Of a stretch of 44,672 nt of DNA, positions 17,308 to 26,330 are shown one piece after another; the first letter of the stretch is position 1, and each line of letters opens with the position of its first letter. The DNA is from RGIG5612 sp045546255. Its GTDB lineage: Bacteria > Bacillota > Clostridia > Lachnospirales > Lachnospiraceae. The translations under genes were made by a program, and so were the position numbers. The notes beneath the pieces are model-generated. The model searched no databases. It was not told the origin of the DNA and saw nothing but the letters and a program-made list of their open reading frames with translations. Location of the stretch: the NCBI GenBank assembly GCA_045546255.1, contig JAZQCK010000052.1:1-44672 (forward strand). Reading direction: 5' to 3'.

Positions 17308-18593
17308 AAGCAGAAAAATTTGTTGCGAGTCTAAATAACATTCAGGATAAATATCTGGAGGAAGCTGCGACGTTCGGAGAAGCAGCGAATGCCGCCAACC
17401 AGGCAAACCGTGCGGCAGAAACAGTCGCCTTCACGCAGGCAACTGCTGAAAAAGACTTCCAGAAAGCTGCCGCTAATAAAACAAGACGAGCCATGAAAGT
17501 CTGGCGGGTGGTCGCAATTGCAGCTTGTGCTCTTTTGGCGATCGGCGTTGCAGCGACAACGATCGGCCTGGCAGGACGCAGAGGCGATTCGAAAATGGCA
17601 GCCGGCGGCGCTTATTATGAAAATGCTGCTGAAGGCTATGCCCCATCTCCAGGCAAGGATAGTTATTTCTTAGAAGATAGTGCGGATGCTGCTTATGATG
17701 GTGACTCGGACTACTTTACAGGAAACAACGCCGCTCCGGAGTATTATGAAGATGGCGCCGTTTCGGAAGAATCTGCCGGAGGTGAATTAGCAGCAGGCAG
17801 CGGCCCATTGACAGCCGATAGCGGAAGCACGGGAACCGAAAACGGCCTGAAAACCTCCGACGGTATCACCACTATGGTGCCGGCAGATGAAAATGCAAAG
17901 ATCATCTACACCGCATTTTTAAGTATCGATACAACAGAGTTTGAAGCAGCTCAGGCAAAAATCGAGGACGTCACGAAAGCGCATAATGCTTACTTCTCAT
18001 CCCTTGATCAAAGCGGTGACTCCTATTCTCTACGCAGCGCTTATTATGAGATCCGTGTTCCTGCTGAAGAGTTTGATGGTTTTATCAAGGACGCACAATC
18101 CTTTGGGACGATTACTTCCATCAGCCAGAACGCGGCAGACGTCTCTGAAGATTATTACGATATCGAGTCCCGTCTGGAAACAGCAAAGACAAAGCTGCAA
18201 AGACTGAATGAACTCTTAAGCCAGGCGCAGGATATGACCGATATCATTACCATTGAAAATGAGATTTCAAACGTTCAGTGGGAAATCGATGACCTGTCCG
18301 GATCTTTAAAATACTATGATTCCCAGGTCCGCTACTCCACTGTTACGATCAATCTGTACGAAGTTTACCGTACGACGGACGGTGACACGCCGCTGAGCTT
18401 TGGCGATCGGATTTCCAAAGCATTCAAAGATGGTGTTGGCGCTTTTGCAGAAGGAATGCAGTCTCTGCTGCTCTGGCTGGCTGCAAACTGGCTCTGGCTC
18501 ATCCTGATCCTGATCGTGATCGCAGCAGCCATCATTATTCCGGTCAAGGTTTCCAAGCGAATCGCTCAAAAAAATAGTAAAGATAAAGATTGA
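17304..18593 (+). CDS. DUF4349 membrane protein, candidate anti-sigma factor
   Basis: A 429-residue protein. Residues 1-68 are predicted cytosolic, Ala/Glu rich and helical. A transmembrane helix covers about 69-92. A long low-complexity acidic linker follows (Glu, Asp, Ser, Gly, Tyr). The DUF4349 domain lies at about residues 193-352, with a long coiled-coil (SRLETAKTKLQRLNELLSQAQDMTDIITIENEI). A second transmembrane helix near 390-420 ends in a basic tail. Translational coupling to the ECF sigma gene suggests that the N-terminal cytosolic part holds the sigma factor and the external DUF4349 domain senses the envelope. DUF4349 proteins usually have only the C-terminal helix, so the added N-terminal anti-sigma-like module is notable. 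The function of DUF4349 itself is unknown. Confidence 0.8.
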   Translation: MKAEKFVASLNNIQDKYLEEAATFGEAANAANQANRAAETVAFTQATAEKDFQKAAANKTRRAMKVWRVVAIAACALLAIGVAATTIGLAGRRGDSKMAAGGAYYENAAEGYAPSPGKDSYFLEDSADAAYDGDSDYFTGNNAAPEYYEDGAVSEESAGGELAAGSGPLTADSGSTGTENGLKTSDGITTMVPADENAKIIYTAFLSIDTTEFEAAQAKIEDVTKAHNAYFSSLDQSGDSYSLRSAYYEIRVPAEEFDGFIKDAQSFGTITSISQNAADVSEDYYDIESRLETAKTKLQRLNELLSQAQDMTDIITIENEISNVQWEIDDLSGSLKYYDSQVRYSTVTINLYEVYRTTDGDTPLSFGDRISKAFKDGVGAFAEGMQSLLLWLAANWLWLILILIVIAAAIIIPVKVSKRIAQKNSKDKD

Positions 18594-18596
18594 CGC

Positions 18597-19814
18597 TTAC
18601 ATAATATCAATTCCCGGGACCTGGTTCTTCAGCATCAACGTGAAGAACACATAAAACGCGATGATCGCGAGAACGATAATGATCTGTTTTCCTTTATGCT
18701 GAGTTAAGAGCCCTACGAATTCACGCACGCCGGCGTTCGGCCAGAAATACCATTTGGTCCGGGCGCCCATGCCCTGCGCACGCATCTTAACCCGACGTGC
18801 AAACAGGCCGCTCCGGAAGACATGATAGTTCGTTGTCGCAAAGGCAATCTTGGCCTCCGGTTTTTCCGCAAAAATGATTTCCTTGGAAAACTTCATATTC
18901 TCATAGGTGCTTTTGGACTGATCTTCCATGCGGATATGCTCTTCCGGCACACCTTTCTTCATCAAATACTGAGCCATCGCTTCGCTTTCAGAGCATGGCT
19001 CATCCGGCCCCTGTCCGCCGGAAGCTACAAAGACCGCCGCTTTTCCCGTCTGTTCCATCTGATCATGATAGAACTTCAGCGCCCTTTCGATCCTTGCTTC
19101 CAAAAGAGGAAACGGCGTTCCGTCCTTTTTGATCCGGCAGCCCAGGATGATAATATAATCCTTATCTTTTTCTGGTTCATAAAAGGCCGCAATCAAATCT
19201 GCGATAATGCCTCCGATCACCATACAGATATAATACAGATAAAAACCGGCAAACAGATTGATCCAGATATTTGTCTGATCCTTCGCAAAGAAAAAGAGAA
19301 ATGCCTCACCGGCAAGCATCAAGATTGCCAGGAGAATTCCAAGGAAATTCACGACTCTTTTTCCTTCCTTTCGGATCAGGGTGATATTCGCAATGATCAT
19401 CATGATCGAAAGCACAAACACGATTGGAGAAAGGACCAACATATAGTGCTGTGCGGAATTGACGATCAGATACAGGATATCGGAAAGCTGATACTTCGAT
19501 GAGCCCCAAAGAAGGTAGACCATCACATTGGTATGCGTTGCAAACACTGTGATCAAAAACAGCGAAAAGCCCACATAATAGACCGTGTTATAAGAATAGG
19601 GATTGTACTGTAGCTGATGAAAAAACGCCCGGATCAAAAAAACAAGAACAACAACGAGATAAACAACAAACAGCACACTGACCAAAGGGAGACGGACATG
19701 ACCCGGATCTCTCAGCAAAAAAAACATGACGGCGACCATAACCACCGATGCGATCAGTATATTCCAGACCTTTGGTTTTTTATCCCGCGTATCAAATCTC
19801 AGCATTTCATTCAA
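18597..19814 (-). CDS. membrane protein with YdcF/DUF218 domain
   Basis: A 405-residue protein. About seven hydrophobic segments occupy residues 1-215. The DUF218 (ElyC/SanA/YdcF) domain follows at about 225-365, with DYIIILGCRIKKDGTPFPLLEARIERAL, ASGGQGPDEPCSEAE-like and STYENMKFSKEI segments, and ATTNYHVFRSG. A last transmembrane helix lies near 375-397. Members are linked to envelope polysaccharide or peptidoglycan homeostasis and may bind nucleotides or lipid-linked sugars, but no reaction is established. The stop is only three bases from that of the convergent DUF4349 gene, so no terminator fits between them. Confidence 0.82.
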   Translation of the reverse strand: MNEMLRFDTRDKKPKVWNILIASVVMVAVMFFLLRDPGHVRLPLVSVLFVVYLVVVLVFLIRAFFHQLQYNPYSYNTVYYVGFSLFLITVFATHTNVMVYLLWGSSKYQLSDILYLIVNSAQHYMLVLSPIVFVLSIMMIIANITLIRKEGKRVVNFLGILLAILMLAGEAFLFFFAKDQTNIWINLFAGFYLYYICMVIGGIIADLIAAFYEPEKDKDYIIILGCRIKKDGTPFPLLEARIERALKFYHDQMEQTGKAAVFVASGGQGPDEPCSESEAMAQYLMKKGVPEEHIRMEDQSKSTYENMKFSKEIIFAEKPEAKIAFATTNYHVFRSGLFARRVKMRAQGMGARTKWYFWPNAGVREFVGLLTQHKGKQIIIVLAIIAFYVFFTLMLKNQVPGIDIM

Positions 19815-19827
19815 CCTATTCTATAAA

Positions 19828-19858
19828 CTGAGGGTTGCTTACAACAAGCAGCCCTCAG
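19828..19858 (-). terminator. hairpin, probable terminator or leader structure
   Basis: A 13-bp stem: CTGAGGGTTGCTT (19828-19840) against AAGCAGCCCTCAG (19846-19858), with one G-T pair. On the minus strand only TTTATAG follows, so the T-run is weak. It lies between the stop of the 19915 gene and the start of the YdcF-like gene. Confidence 0.55.
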
Positions 19859-19914
19859 TATGTTTTAGTAATTTCAATTGAGCCCACAAAGCTCGTTGCG
19901 TTTTAAGCTTATGC

Positions 19915-20583
19915 TTATGCTTTTGCTTCTTTCAGCATTTTCTTTGCTTTTCCAAGCAGGGCCAGATACATGATGTAAATGATCAGGGAAAGGATCGATG
20001 CAACAAGGATCAGAGTTAAGCTGATTGCGGCAGTCGCCGTATTGGCACCGAAGAAGACCGGAATGAGGTTTGCAAGCAGTCTTAAGATATAGAGGATGAG
20101 GAACAGAATGAAGTAAGTTCTTCCTCTCTGGACCATATCATCGCGGTCAAGTCTCTGTGCAAGGGCCTGAATACCGTTTACGATATACAGTGTTACGAAA
20201 AGTTCAAACAGTGTGGTGATCGTTCTTACCAAATCATCCCAGATCGCATTCGATCCAAAGAGGGATGTGAGCACACTGGATACGATCGTTAAAATCAGGG
20301 CAAAGATTGCAAACACGAATGCCGTATCAAAGCGTTCTTCGTCACGGCCTGCGACCTTGACGCCGACCAGTTTCAGGATAAATCCGATGATCGCAAGTAC
20401 ACCTGCTGCAGCCATAAAAGCAATAAAGCCGAGGCCGCCGGCAAGAGCGCCTTCCTCATTGCTTGAAGAAGCAGCTACCAGCGCGAGTACGGCAGCGATC
20501 ACCATACAGATCGATGCGATCAGATCCAGGATCTCCGCGGAAAAGATTTTTCTAATTCCATTATAAGCATTTGGAAATTTCAT
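19915..20583 (-). CDS. multi-pass membrane protein of unknown function
   Basis: A 222-residue protein with about six hydrophobic segments (LDLIASICMVIAAVLALVAA, GLGFIAFMAAAGVLAIIGFI, TAFVFAIFALILTIVSSVL and three more towards the C-terminus). No catalytic motif is visible, and I cannot name the family. I start at ATG 20583 because AGGGAG lies about eight bases upstream; a longer version from 20607 would place this site inside the gene. It is flanked by other minus-strand membrane protein genes but separated from both by about 90-100 bases, so operon membership is uncertain. Confidence 0.6.
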   Translation of the reverse strand: MKFPNAYNGIRKIFSAEILDLIASICMVIAAVLALVAASSSNEEGALAGGLGFIAFMAAAGVLAIIGFILKLVGVKVAGRDEERFDTAFVFAIFALILTIVSSVLTSLFGSNAIWDDLVRTITTLFELFVTLYIVNGIQALAQRLDRDDMVQRGRTYFILFLILYILRLLANLIPVFFGANTATAAISLTLILVASILSLIIYIMYLALLGKAKKMLKEAKA

Positions 20584-20671
20584 TTGTCTATCTCCCTTCA
20601 AATTCATTTAAAAACCGTGGTTCATATTATCACAGTTATCATGCAAATTCAATGACCCGGAAGGTGCATCC

Positions 20672-23098
20672 TCACCCAGAGGACTCTGCTTCCATCGCAT
20701 CGAAAGGCTCTTCCGGCGCATCCTCAGCGGTTTTCTCCAGCTCAACATCCTCTGTCTCCTGTTCTTTTGCAATGTCCCCTCTCTTCCTCTTCTTTTCCCG
20801 CCATGGGAAAAACAGGATCGCTATAACACATCCGGCAGTGACTGCAGCTATGAAAAAGAGTGCTTTTTCGTCAGAATATGTTGCAAAGAAGCCTTCGCTG
20901 TAGGATACCCAGGCAAGTGCCGTAATGACTGCAAGCAAGGTCAAATAGACCGCAGCCATGATCTTCTTTTCCATGCTCTGCGGACGATATCCCTTTTCCT
21001 CCGTTGCGGTAAAACAACGGATCAGGGCGCGCACGGCCAAAATCAGGATCAGTGCACAGGTTAACGTCGCAACTGCCGTCCTTATCACAGGAACCAGATA
21101 AAAGTTGTAGGTCAAAAACAGCGTCATCGCCATAGCCACGAAAATCATCAAAAGATGCGGAATGATCACCCACCAGTTCGAATACGGCCTGGTCCGTTTT
21201 CTTTTCCGGCTCAAATGCACGATAAAGACGATCAGGTTCACAATTCCCAAAATCACGAGGAAGATAACGATGGCAAGAACGAACGACAATACCATTCCAA
21301 CGGTTACATGGAGACTGTTATTCGTTTCACTCAGCATCAGGACCGTCGGTGAATAGGTATACTCACTTGTAAAGCGATTGGTAATGTCGCCTTTCAGAAC
21401 GTCTAACGTATCTTCCGTTAAATACGAGTTGGACTTAAGCGTATAGATTCCCGGCTTTACAAACACGACTTCCGAACGATTTCCAAAGCCTCTTAAGCTG
21501 TCCGCCCGATTCTCGATCTGATAGTATACGATGCTGCCGGATTTTTCTTTATTGATCCGGACCTCATATGCATCATCCATCGGAAGAGAAACGATATATT
21601 CCTTTCCGCTTTTCTGAATATAGATTTCCGGATCCTGTACGTTCCCATTTTCATAGTTACTGTGGGTGAGTTTTCCCTCCTCATTGATACCGCTGATAAA
21701 CTCTCCGTCCCGATAGACATCCACTGTAAAATCACCGGTCAGGACGATCCTTCTGGTATCGGCCTCCAGCTTATAGAGATCGGAACTGTCAGTATCAGAA
21801 AAGACCCAGCCGATATAGGTGTGCGGCAGATGCTCAGCCATATAATTCAGGGTGATTGAAAGATCCGAATCCCAATTGGCGTGATTCTCTTCAAAATCGC
21901 CCCTCAAGTGTTCTGCCATAATCAATTCAAGGTAGGATATAAATACTTTGCTGGCATCTTGTTCCTCTGAGTCGAGTTTATCCATCTGCTGCAGAACAGA
22001 TATCAGGATATTGAACATATTGTCATCGTTCGGGTCCGTCCATAGGCGCATGACGGTATCCTGCATTTTCTCCACATATTCTTCGTTTTTTGGAAACAGT
22101 TCTGCTAAAAACTCGATCATCAGATGAAGCTGGTAGTTCACGAGTGGATTATTCCGGAATGGTTTACCTGTCAAGTTCGCGCTGACCTGGGTCGCTTTGA
22201 CTGACAGGATTGGAAAATCGCTGTGGGTTTCCTGTGCCGGGGTATAGATATCAGTGCCATAGCGTTCAAATCCCCATGTCTGAAGCGGGAAATTTGTAAT
22301 CGGGTCAAATGCTCCAAGAATATTATAGATTCCCTGATATTTCTTCGCCGCTTTCGTCGTCCTTGGCACAGCAAAGAGGTACGCATAGACATCAGAAAAG
22401 TCTTCACTTGCGATCATATCCGCAGCCGTCAAATTCGCCACAGCCGCAGCTCTGGAATATCCGGTAATCCAGAGTTTAATGTCTCCGACAAAATTATGTT
22501 CCGTAATATACTGGTGGATCTCATCTTCAAAAATCTGAGCTGCATGGTTAAAACCTGCATGCCGTTCTTCGTTTCCGACTTCCAGATTGCCTGCCCACTC
22601 ATTCTTATAACCTTGTCCGCAGGGAGCCGCCGCAATCAGAATGGTATCGCCGATCAGCTTATAGGCAATCACACCAGATAAGGTATCTTTGGAAGTTGGC
22701 TGGTCATATCCGAAGGGGTGGATCTCTGAAAAGCCTGCTCTATCAAGATATGTTTCATACTGATTATCACTCTGAACGCCTAAAGTTCTGTAAGCCGAAA
22801 CTGCAAGGCCGATCGATGCTTTCGCAAGCTCCGGGTCAAAGATCTCCGAGCCGTTTAAAAAATAATCATCTGTATATGGGAACGTCCATTTGTATAAATG
22901 ATCTTTTGAATCAAAAAAGGGAACTTCGATCTGATCGACCGTTTCATATGTGCGATCTGAAATCGTAAAAGACTTCTCATCTGCTTCCTTTGCAAACGAT
23001 GTCGCTGGCTGCGCAAAACAGGATAAAAGCAGCGCTGTTATCAAAGAAAAAAGAAGCCCTATTCGAATGTATTTATTTCTTCCTGTTTGCGCTTTCAT
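20672..23098 (-). CDS. large secreted/membrane lipase-like alpha/beta hydrolase
   Basis: An 808-residue protein. A signal peptide ends near residue 36 (CFAQPATSFAKEA). The hydrolase domain at about 90-290 resembles class-3 lipases: a nucleophile elbow GYSRAAAVAN near residue 214, and FDPITNFPLQTWGF later, where an Asp/His would be expected. A mid region with beta-strand character (RIVLTGDFTVDVYRDGEF and a stretch near 490-580) looks like an immunoglobulin-like or adhesive fold. Four hydrophobic helices between about 610 and 780 and a long acidic tail follow. The hydrolase domain should thus lie outside the cell, tethered to a C-terminal membrane domain. The elbow has Ala where G is usual (GxSxA). 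The substrate is unknown. It is divergent from the ABC exporter operon. Confidence 0.6.
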   Translation of the reverse strand: MKAQTGRNKYIRIGLLFSLITALLLSCFAQPATSFAKEADEKSFTISDRTYETVDQIEVPFFDSKDHLYKWTFPYTDDYFLNGSEIFDPELAKASIGLAVSAYRTLGVQSDNQYETYLDRAGFSEIHPFGYDQPTSKDTLSGVIAYKLIGDTILIAAAPCGQGYKNEWAGNLEVGNEERHAGFNHAAQIFEDEIHQYITEHNFVGDIKLWITGYSRAAAVANLTAADMIASEDFSDVYAYLFAVPRTTKAAKKYQGIYNILGAFDPITNFPLQTWGFERYGTDIYTPAQETHSDFPILSVKATQVSANLTGKPFRNNPLVNYQLHLMIEFLAELFPKNEEYVEKMQDTVMRLWTDPNDDNMFNILISVLQQMDKLDSEEQDASKVFISYLELIMAEHLRGDFEENHANWDSDLSITLNYMAEHLPHTYIGWVFSDTDSSDLYKLEADTRRIVLTGDFTVDVYRDGEFISGINEEGKLTHSNYENGNVQDPEIYIQKSGKEYIVSLPMDDAYEVRINKEKSGSIVYYQIENRADSLRGFGNRSEVVFVKPGIYTLKSNSYLTEDTLDVLKGDITNRFTSEYTYSPTVLMLSETNNSLHVTVGMVLSFVLAIVIFLVILGIVNLIVFIVHLSRKRKRTRPYSNWWVIIPHLLMIFVAMAMTLFLTYNFYLVPVIRTAVATLTCALILILAVRALIRCFTATEEKGYRPQSMEKKIMAAVYLTLLAVITALAWVSYSEGFFATYSDEKALFFIAAVTAGCVIAILFFPWREKKRKRGDIAKEQETEDVELEKTAEDAPEEPFDAMEAESSG

Positions 23099-23257
23099 AG
23101 GTTAAGAAATAGTTGTATGCTCCTAAGTGGATTCTAATGTTATAATATATCACAATTGCAGTAATTATTCACATTTATTTCACGCGCGTGTGCCATAGTG
23201 ACTAAGGTGCATTTGTACGATCGACTGCATTGGATAAGACAGACTGGAGATTTGATC
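23099..23257. promoter_or_regulatory. divergent promoter region, lipase-like gene and ABC exporter operon
   Basis: TATAAT at 23141-23146 is a candidate plus-strand -10 without a clear -35. A perfect 10-bp palindrome CACGCGCGTG at 23181-23190 is a possible operator. Confidence 0.35.
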
Positions 23258-24148
23258 ATGACAAGGAAACTCTTGCTTTTCATACTTTCTCTTCTATGCG
23301 TTGCTGCGCTTTGTGCCTGCGGCAATGCTTCTTCTAACTTTCCCTCAGAAGATGAATATTCCTCAGAACAGCTGGAATTAGGTTCTGTCAATCGTTTCGC
23401 CGGCGTCGTCATGGCGAGCAGTGAAACCAAAATCGAAAAAGACAGCACGAAGACGCTGGCTTCTGTCTCGGTTGCAGCGGGCGATGATGTGAAGGCTGGG
23501 CAGGTTCTCTTTACCTATGACAGTCAGCAGGCACAGCTCGACTATGACAAAGCTGCGATTGAACTGGAACAGCTTCAGGTCACATTAGAATCCTACTCTG
23601 GCCAAAAATCAGCATTGGAAGCCGAAAAGGCAAATGCCGGAGAATCAGAGCAGCTTTCTTATACGATCCAGATTCAGGAGCTGGACACCCAGATCCGTGA
23701 GACCAGTTATAACATCAGCCTGAAACAGACGGAAGTGGAAAAACTCAGGAACAGTCTGAATAATCTTGAAGTGAAATCTCCGACGGACGGCAAAGTGCAG
23801 TCCGTCAATACGGACGGCGGAACCGATGCGAACGGCTCTCCTCTTCCGTTTATTGTCATCATGAAAACGAACGCATATCGCGTGAAGGCTTATATCAATG
23901 AAGAAAATGCCATGGATCTTTCCCTGGGCTCTCCGGTGGTCATCCGCTCCCGTACCGGCGATACGACCTGGACAGGAATTGTTTCGTCGATTGACTTTGA
24001 AAACCCGGCGACTTCGTCGTCCGGAATGATGAACGATATGGGAACCAGTGATGTCACCTCCTCGTCCAAGTATCCGCTTTATGTGGACCTGGACAGTTCC
24101 GAAGGGCTCATGCTCGGCCAGCATGTTTTTGTGGAGAAAGCGCAATGA
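23258..24148 (+). CDS. MacA/HlyD-like adaptor lipoprotein of an ABC exporter
   Basis: A 296-residue membrane-fusion (adaptor) protein. The signal sequence ends in LCAC, a lipobox. The biotinyl-lipoyl-like half motifs flank a coiled-coil hairpin: LASVSVAAGDDVKAGQVLFTYDSQQAQ (about 70-95), the coil at about 95-175, then LEVKSPTDGKVQSVN. A beta-barrel part follows (AYINEENAMDLSLGSPVVIRS). Such adaptors work with MacB-type permeases; in Gram-positives they sit on the outer face of the membrane. I start at ATG 23258, with GGAG eight bases upstream, because it directly gives the signal peptide. The ABC ATPase gene overlaps its stop by four bases. It is the first of two adaptors in this operon. Confidence 0.88.
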   Translation: MTRKLLLFILSLLCVAALCACGNASSNFPSEDEYSSEQLELGSVNRFAGVVMASSETKIEKDSTKTLASVSVAAGDDVKAGQVLFTYDSQQAQLDYDKAAIELEQLQVTLESYSGQKSALEAEKANAGESEQLSYTIQIQELDTQIRETSYNISLKQTEVEKLRNSLNNLEVKSPTDGKVQSVNTDGGTDANGSPLPFIVIMKTNAYRVKAYINEENAMDLSLGSPVVIRSRTGDTTWTGIVSSIDFENPATSSSGMMNDMGTSDVTSSSKYPLYVDLDSSEGLMLGQHVFVEKAQ

Positions 24149-24828
24149 TCCTTGAAATGTATGACATCTGTAAAGACTTTCCCTTAGGCGACGGCATGAT
24201 CCCCATCCTCAAAAATATCAATCTGGATGTCGAAGAAGGAAGTTATCTTGCGATCATGGGGCCGTCCGGCTCCGGCAAAACGACGCTGATGAATCTCATC
24301 GGCTGTCTTGATGTGCCTACCAGTGGCGAATATTATCTTGCAGGCCGTGACATTATCGCCTGCACGGATGATGAATTGGCGGATATCCGGAATCAGGAGA
24401 TCGGCTTTGTCTTCCAATCGTTTAACTTGCTGCCGAAGATGTCAGCACTTGAAAACGTGGCGCTTCCTCTACTCTATGCCAATGTAAAAAAAACGGAACG
24501 CTTAGAACGCGCGAGGGCAGCTCTTGAAACGGTGGGCCTTTCCGACCGGATCGACTTTGTCCCGGAACGGCTTTCCGGAGGTCAGTGCCAGAGAGTCGCC
24601 ATCGCAAGAGCCATTGTTACGGAGCCTTCTTTGCTCCTTGCAGATGAGCCGACCGGCGCCTTAGACAGCACCTCAGGGCTTCAGGTCATGGAGCTTTTTA
24701 AGACGCTTCACGAAAACGGCTCCACAATCATTATGATCACGCACGATAAAAATGTCGCTGCCCAGGCAGAGACGATCAAGTATATCTTTGACGGACGGCT
24801 TTCCGGAGGTGAGGGAGATGAAGAATAA
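24145..24828 (+). CDS. MacB/LolD-like ABC transporter ATPase
   Basis: A 227-residue nucleotide-binding subunit. Walker A is GPSGSGKTT near residue 40, the Q-loop is in GFVFQSFNLLPKMSALENV, the signature is LSGGQCQRVAIARA near 140, Walker B is LLLADEPTGALDS near 160, and the switch histidine is in MITHDK. This type energises mechanotransmission-type (MacB/FtsX) permeases. The gene overlaps the stop of the first adaptor (ATGA), and the second adaptor starts inside its last codons. It should pair with the permease at 26331. Confidence 0.96.
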   Translation: MILEMYDICKDFPLGDGMIPILKNINLDVEEGSYLAIMGPSGSGKTTLMNLIGCLDVPTSGEYYLAGRDIIACTDDELADIRNQEIGFVFQSFNLLPKMSALENVALPLLYANVKKTERLERARAALETVGLSDRIDFVPERLSGGQCQRVAIARAIVTEPSLLLADEPTGALDSTSGLQVMELFKTLHENGSTIIMITHDKNVAAQAETIKYIFDGRLSGGEGDEE

Positions 24829-26314
24829 AAAGAGACTCTTTCTCATCATAGGAATTGCTGCAACCGTTGTTATCGCACTGGCCGTTCTTTTGATCTTAAA
24901 GCCGTTTGGCAATAAGACGGTCAAGGTCTACCCGGTGGAACAGCTTGCCGCTTTCGGCTTTTACGAGGACTCTGCGGAGATGTCAGGCACGGTGCGCAGC
25001 GAAGGGATCCAGAAGATCTATGTTTCCGATACGCAAAAAGTTAAGGAGGTCTATGTCAAACAAGGCCAGCATGTTGAGGTCGGGGACGCGTTGATGTCCT
25101 ATGATACGACCTTAACCGAGATCGAACTGGAGCGGGCTGCTCTGGATGTAAAGAAACTGGAGCTGGAACTGCAAAATGCAAATGAAGAACTCTGCCGGAT
25201 CAATGCCATGGTCCCTTCATCAGAAGTATTGATTGAGCCGGATAATTCCTGGATCCATTATGACCCTGTTACAACGCCTTATAAGCTAACTGGCACGGGG
25301 ACGGAGGCAGATCCGATGTATTTCATCGTGGACTCTACTACCCTCCTTCAGCCTTCCTTTTTCGTGGAACAGATGCCGGAAGGCGCCTCCTCTCTTTATG
25401 TTGTTTTATTAGAACGGGAACACAATGCCGTGAACGGTGCCATCACCGAGTCCTTCGGCCTTATCATCTATTATGATGAGAACGGGGATTTTTCCTTCAA
25501 GCCGTTTTCAGCCGAGATTCCTGCTGATATCGAAAAATATGATCAGCCGAAAGAACCTTATTATGAGCACAGAGGGTCTGATTATTCGGCTGCTGAAATT
25601 TCTGCGATGAGAGCACAGACGGAAGCGCAGATCCGGGATCTCAACATGCAGATCCGCATTTCTTCCCTGGAATATGAAAAGAAGACCAAAGAGGCTTCGG
25701 ATAATGTTGTCCGCGCAACAAGAAGCGGAACCGTGAAGAATGTCCGCGAACCGGAGAGCGCTTATAAGAACGGCGAGGCGGTCGTTGAGATTTCTGACGG
25801 CGGCGGCTATTACATCGACGCCCAGCTTTCAGAGCTCGACCTCGGAAAAGCAAAGGCCGGCGACCCTGTTACGGTCACTTCTTATACCTCAGGCGAAGTC
25901 TTTTCCGGTGAGGTGCATAAAGTTTCAGAAGTTCCGCTGCCATCGGGCGGATATACGTCCGGAAATCAGAATGTTTCCTTTTATCCGATGACGGTGTTCA
26001 TTTCGGAAGATGCCAATATCAAAGAAGATGACTACGTCGGCGTCAAGTTTGATCAGACTGCTTCTGAAGGCGACAGTTTCTATATCGAATCCATGTTCAT
26101 CCGTACAGAAAAAGGCGAATCCTATGTCTATTCGATGACGGAGGACGGGCGTCTTGAAAAGCGTACGGTGAAGACCGGAAAGAACATGTATGGTTCTTAT
26201 ACCCAAATCAAAGAAGGCCTCGCTATGACGGATTCTGTGGCGTTTCCATATGGTAACAATGTCCGCGACGGTGCAAAAGCACAGCCTTCGGACTTAAACG
26301 AGCTGTATCAGTAG
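24818..26314 (+). CDS. second HlyD-like adaptor with an inserted domain
   Basis: A 498-residue membrane-anchored adaptor. The N-terminal helix is at about 5-28 (LFLIIGIAATVVIALAVLLIL). The first lipoyl half follows (VKEVYVKQGQHVEVGDALMSYD), then a coiled-coil. An insert of roughly 120-150 residues (about 130-275) that I cannot name follows, with beta-rich sequence such as TGTGTEADPMYFIVDS. Then come the return coil and the second lipoyl half (ATRSGTVKNVREPESAYKNGEAVVEI). The C-terminal barrel has VVKTG-like and VAFPYG segments near the end. ATG 24818 follows GAGGTGAGGGAG and overlaps the ATPase gene by 11 bases; a longer start at 24752 would lie deep inside that gene. The insert could contact a partner or a substrate. 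Confidence 0.85.
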   Translation: MKNKKRLFLIIGIAATVVIALAVLLILKPFGNKTVKVYPVEQLAAFGFYEDSAEMSGTVRSEGIQKIYVSDTQKVKEVYVKQGQHVEVGDALMSYDTTLTEIELERAALDVKKLELELQNANEELCRINAMVPSSEVLIEPDNSWIHYDPVTTPYKLTGTGTEADPMYFIVDSTTLLQPSFFVEQMPEGASSLYVVLLEREHNAVNGAITESFGLIIYYDENGDFSFKPFSAEIPADIEKYDQPKEPYYEHRGSDYSAAEISAMRAQTEAQIRDLNMQIRISSLEYEKKTKEASDNVVRATRSGTVKNVREPESAYKNGEAVVEISDGGGYYIDAQLSELDLGKAKAGDPVTVTSYTSGEVFSGEVHKVSEVPLPSGGYTSGNQNVSFYPMTVFISEDANIKEDDYVGVKFDQTASEGDSFYIESMFIRTEKGESYVYSMTEDGRLEKRTVKTGKNMYGSYTQIKEGLAMTDSVAFPYGNNVRDGAKAQPSDLNELYQ

Positions 26315-26330
26315 AAAGGAGGATGACCGA

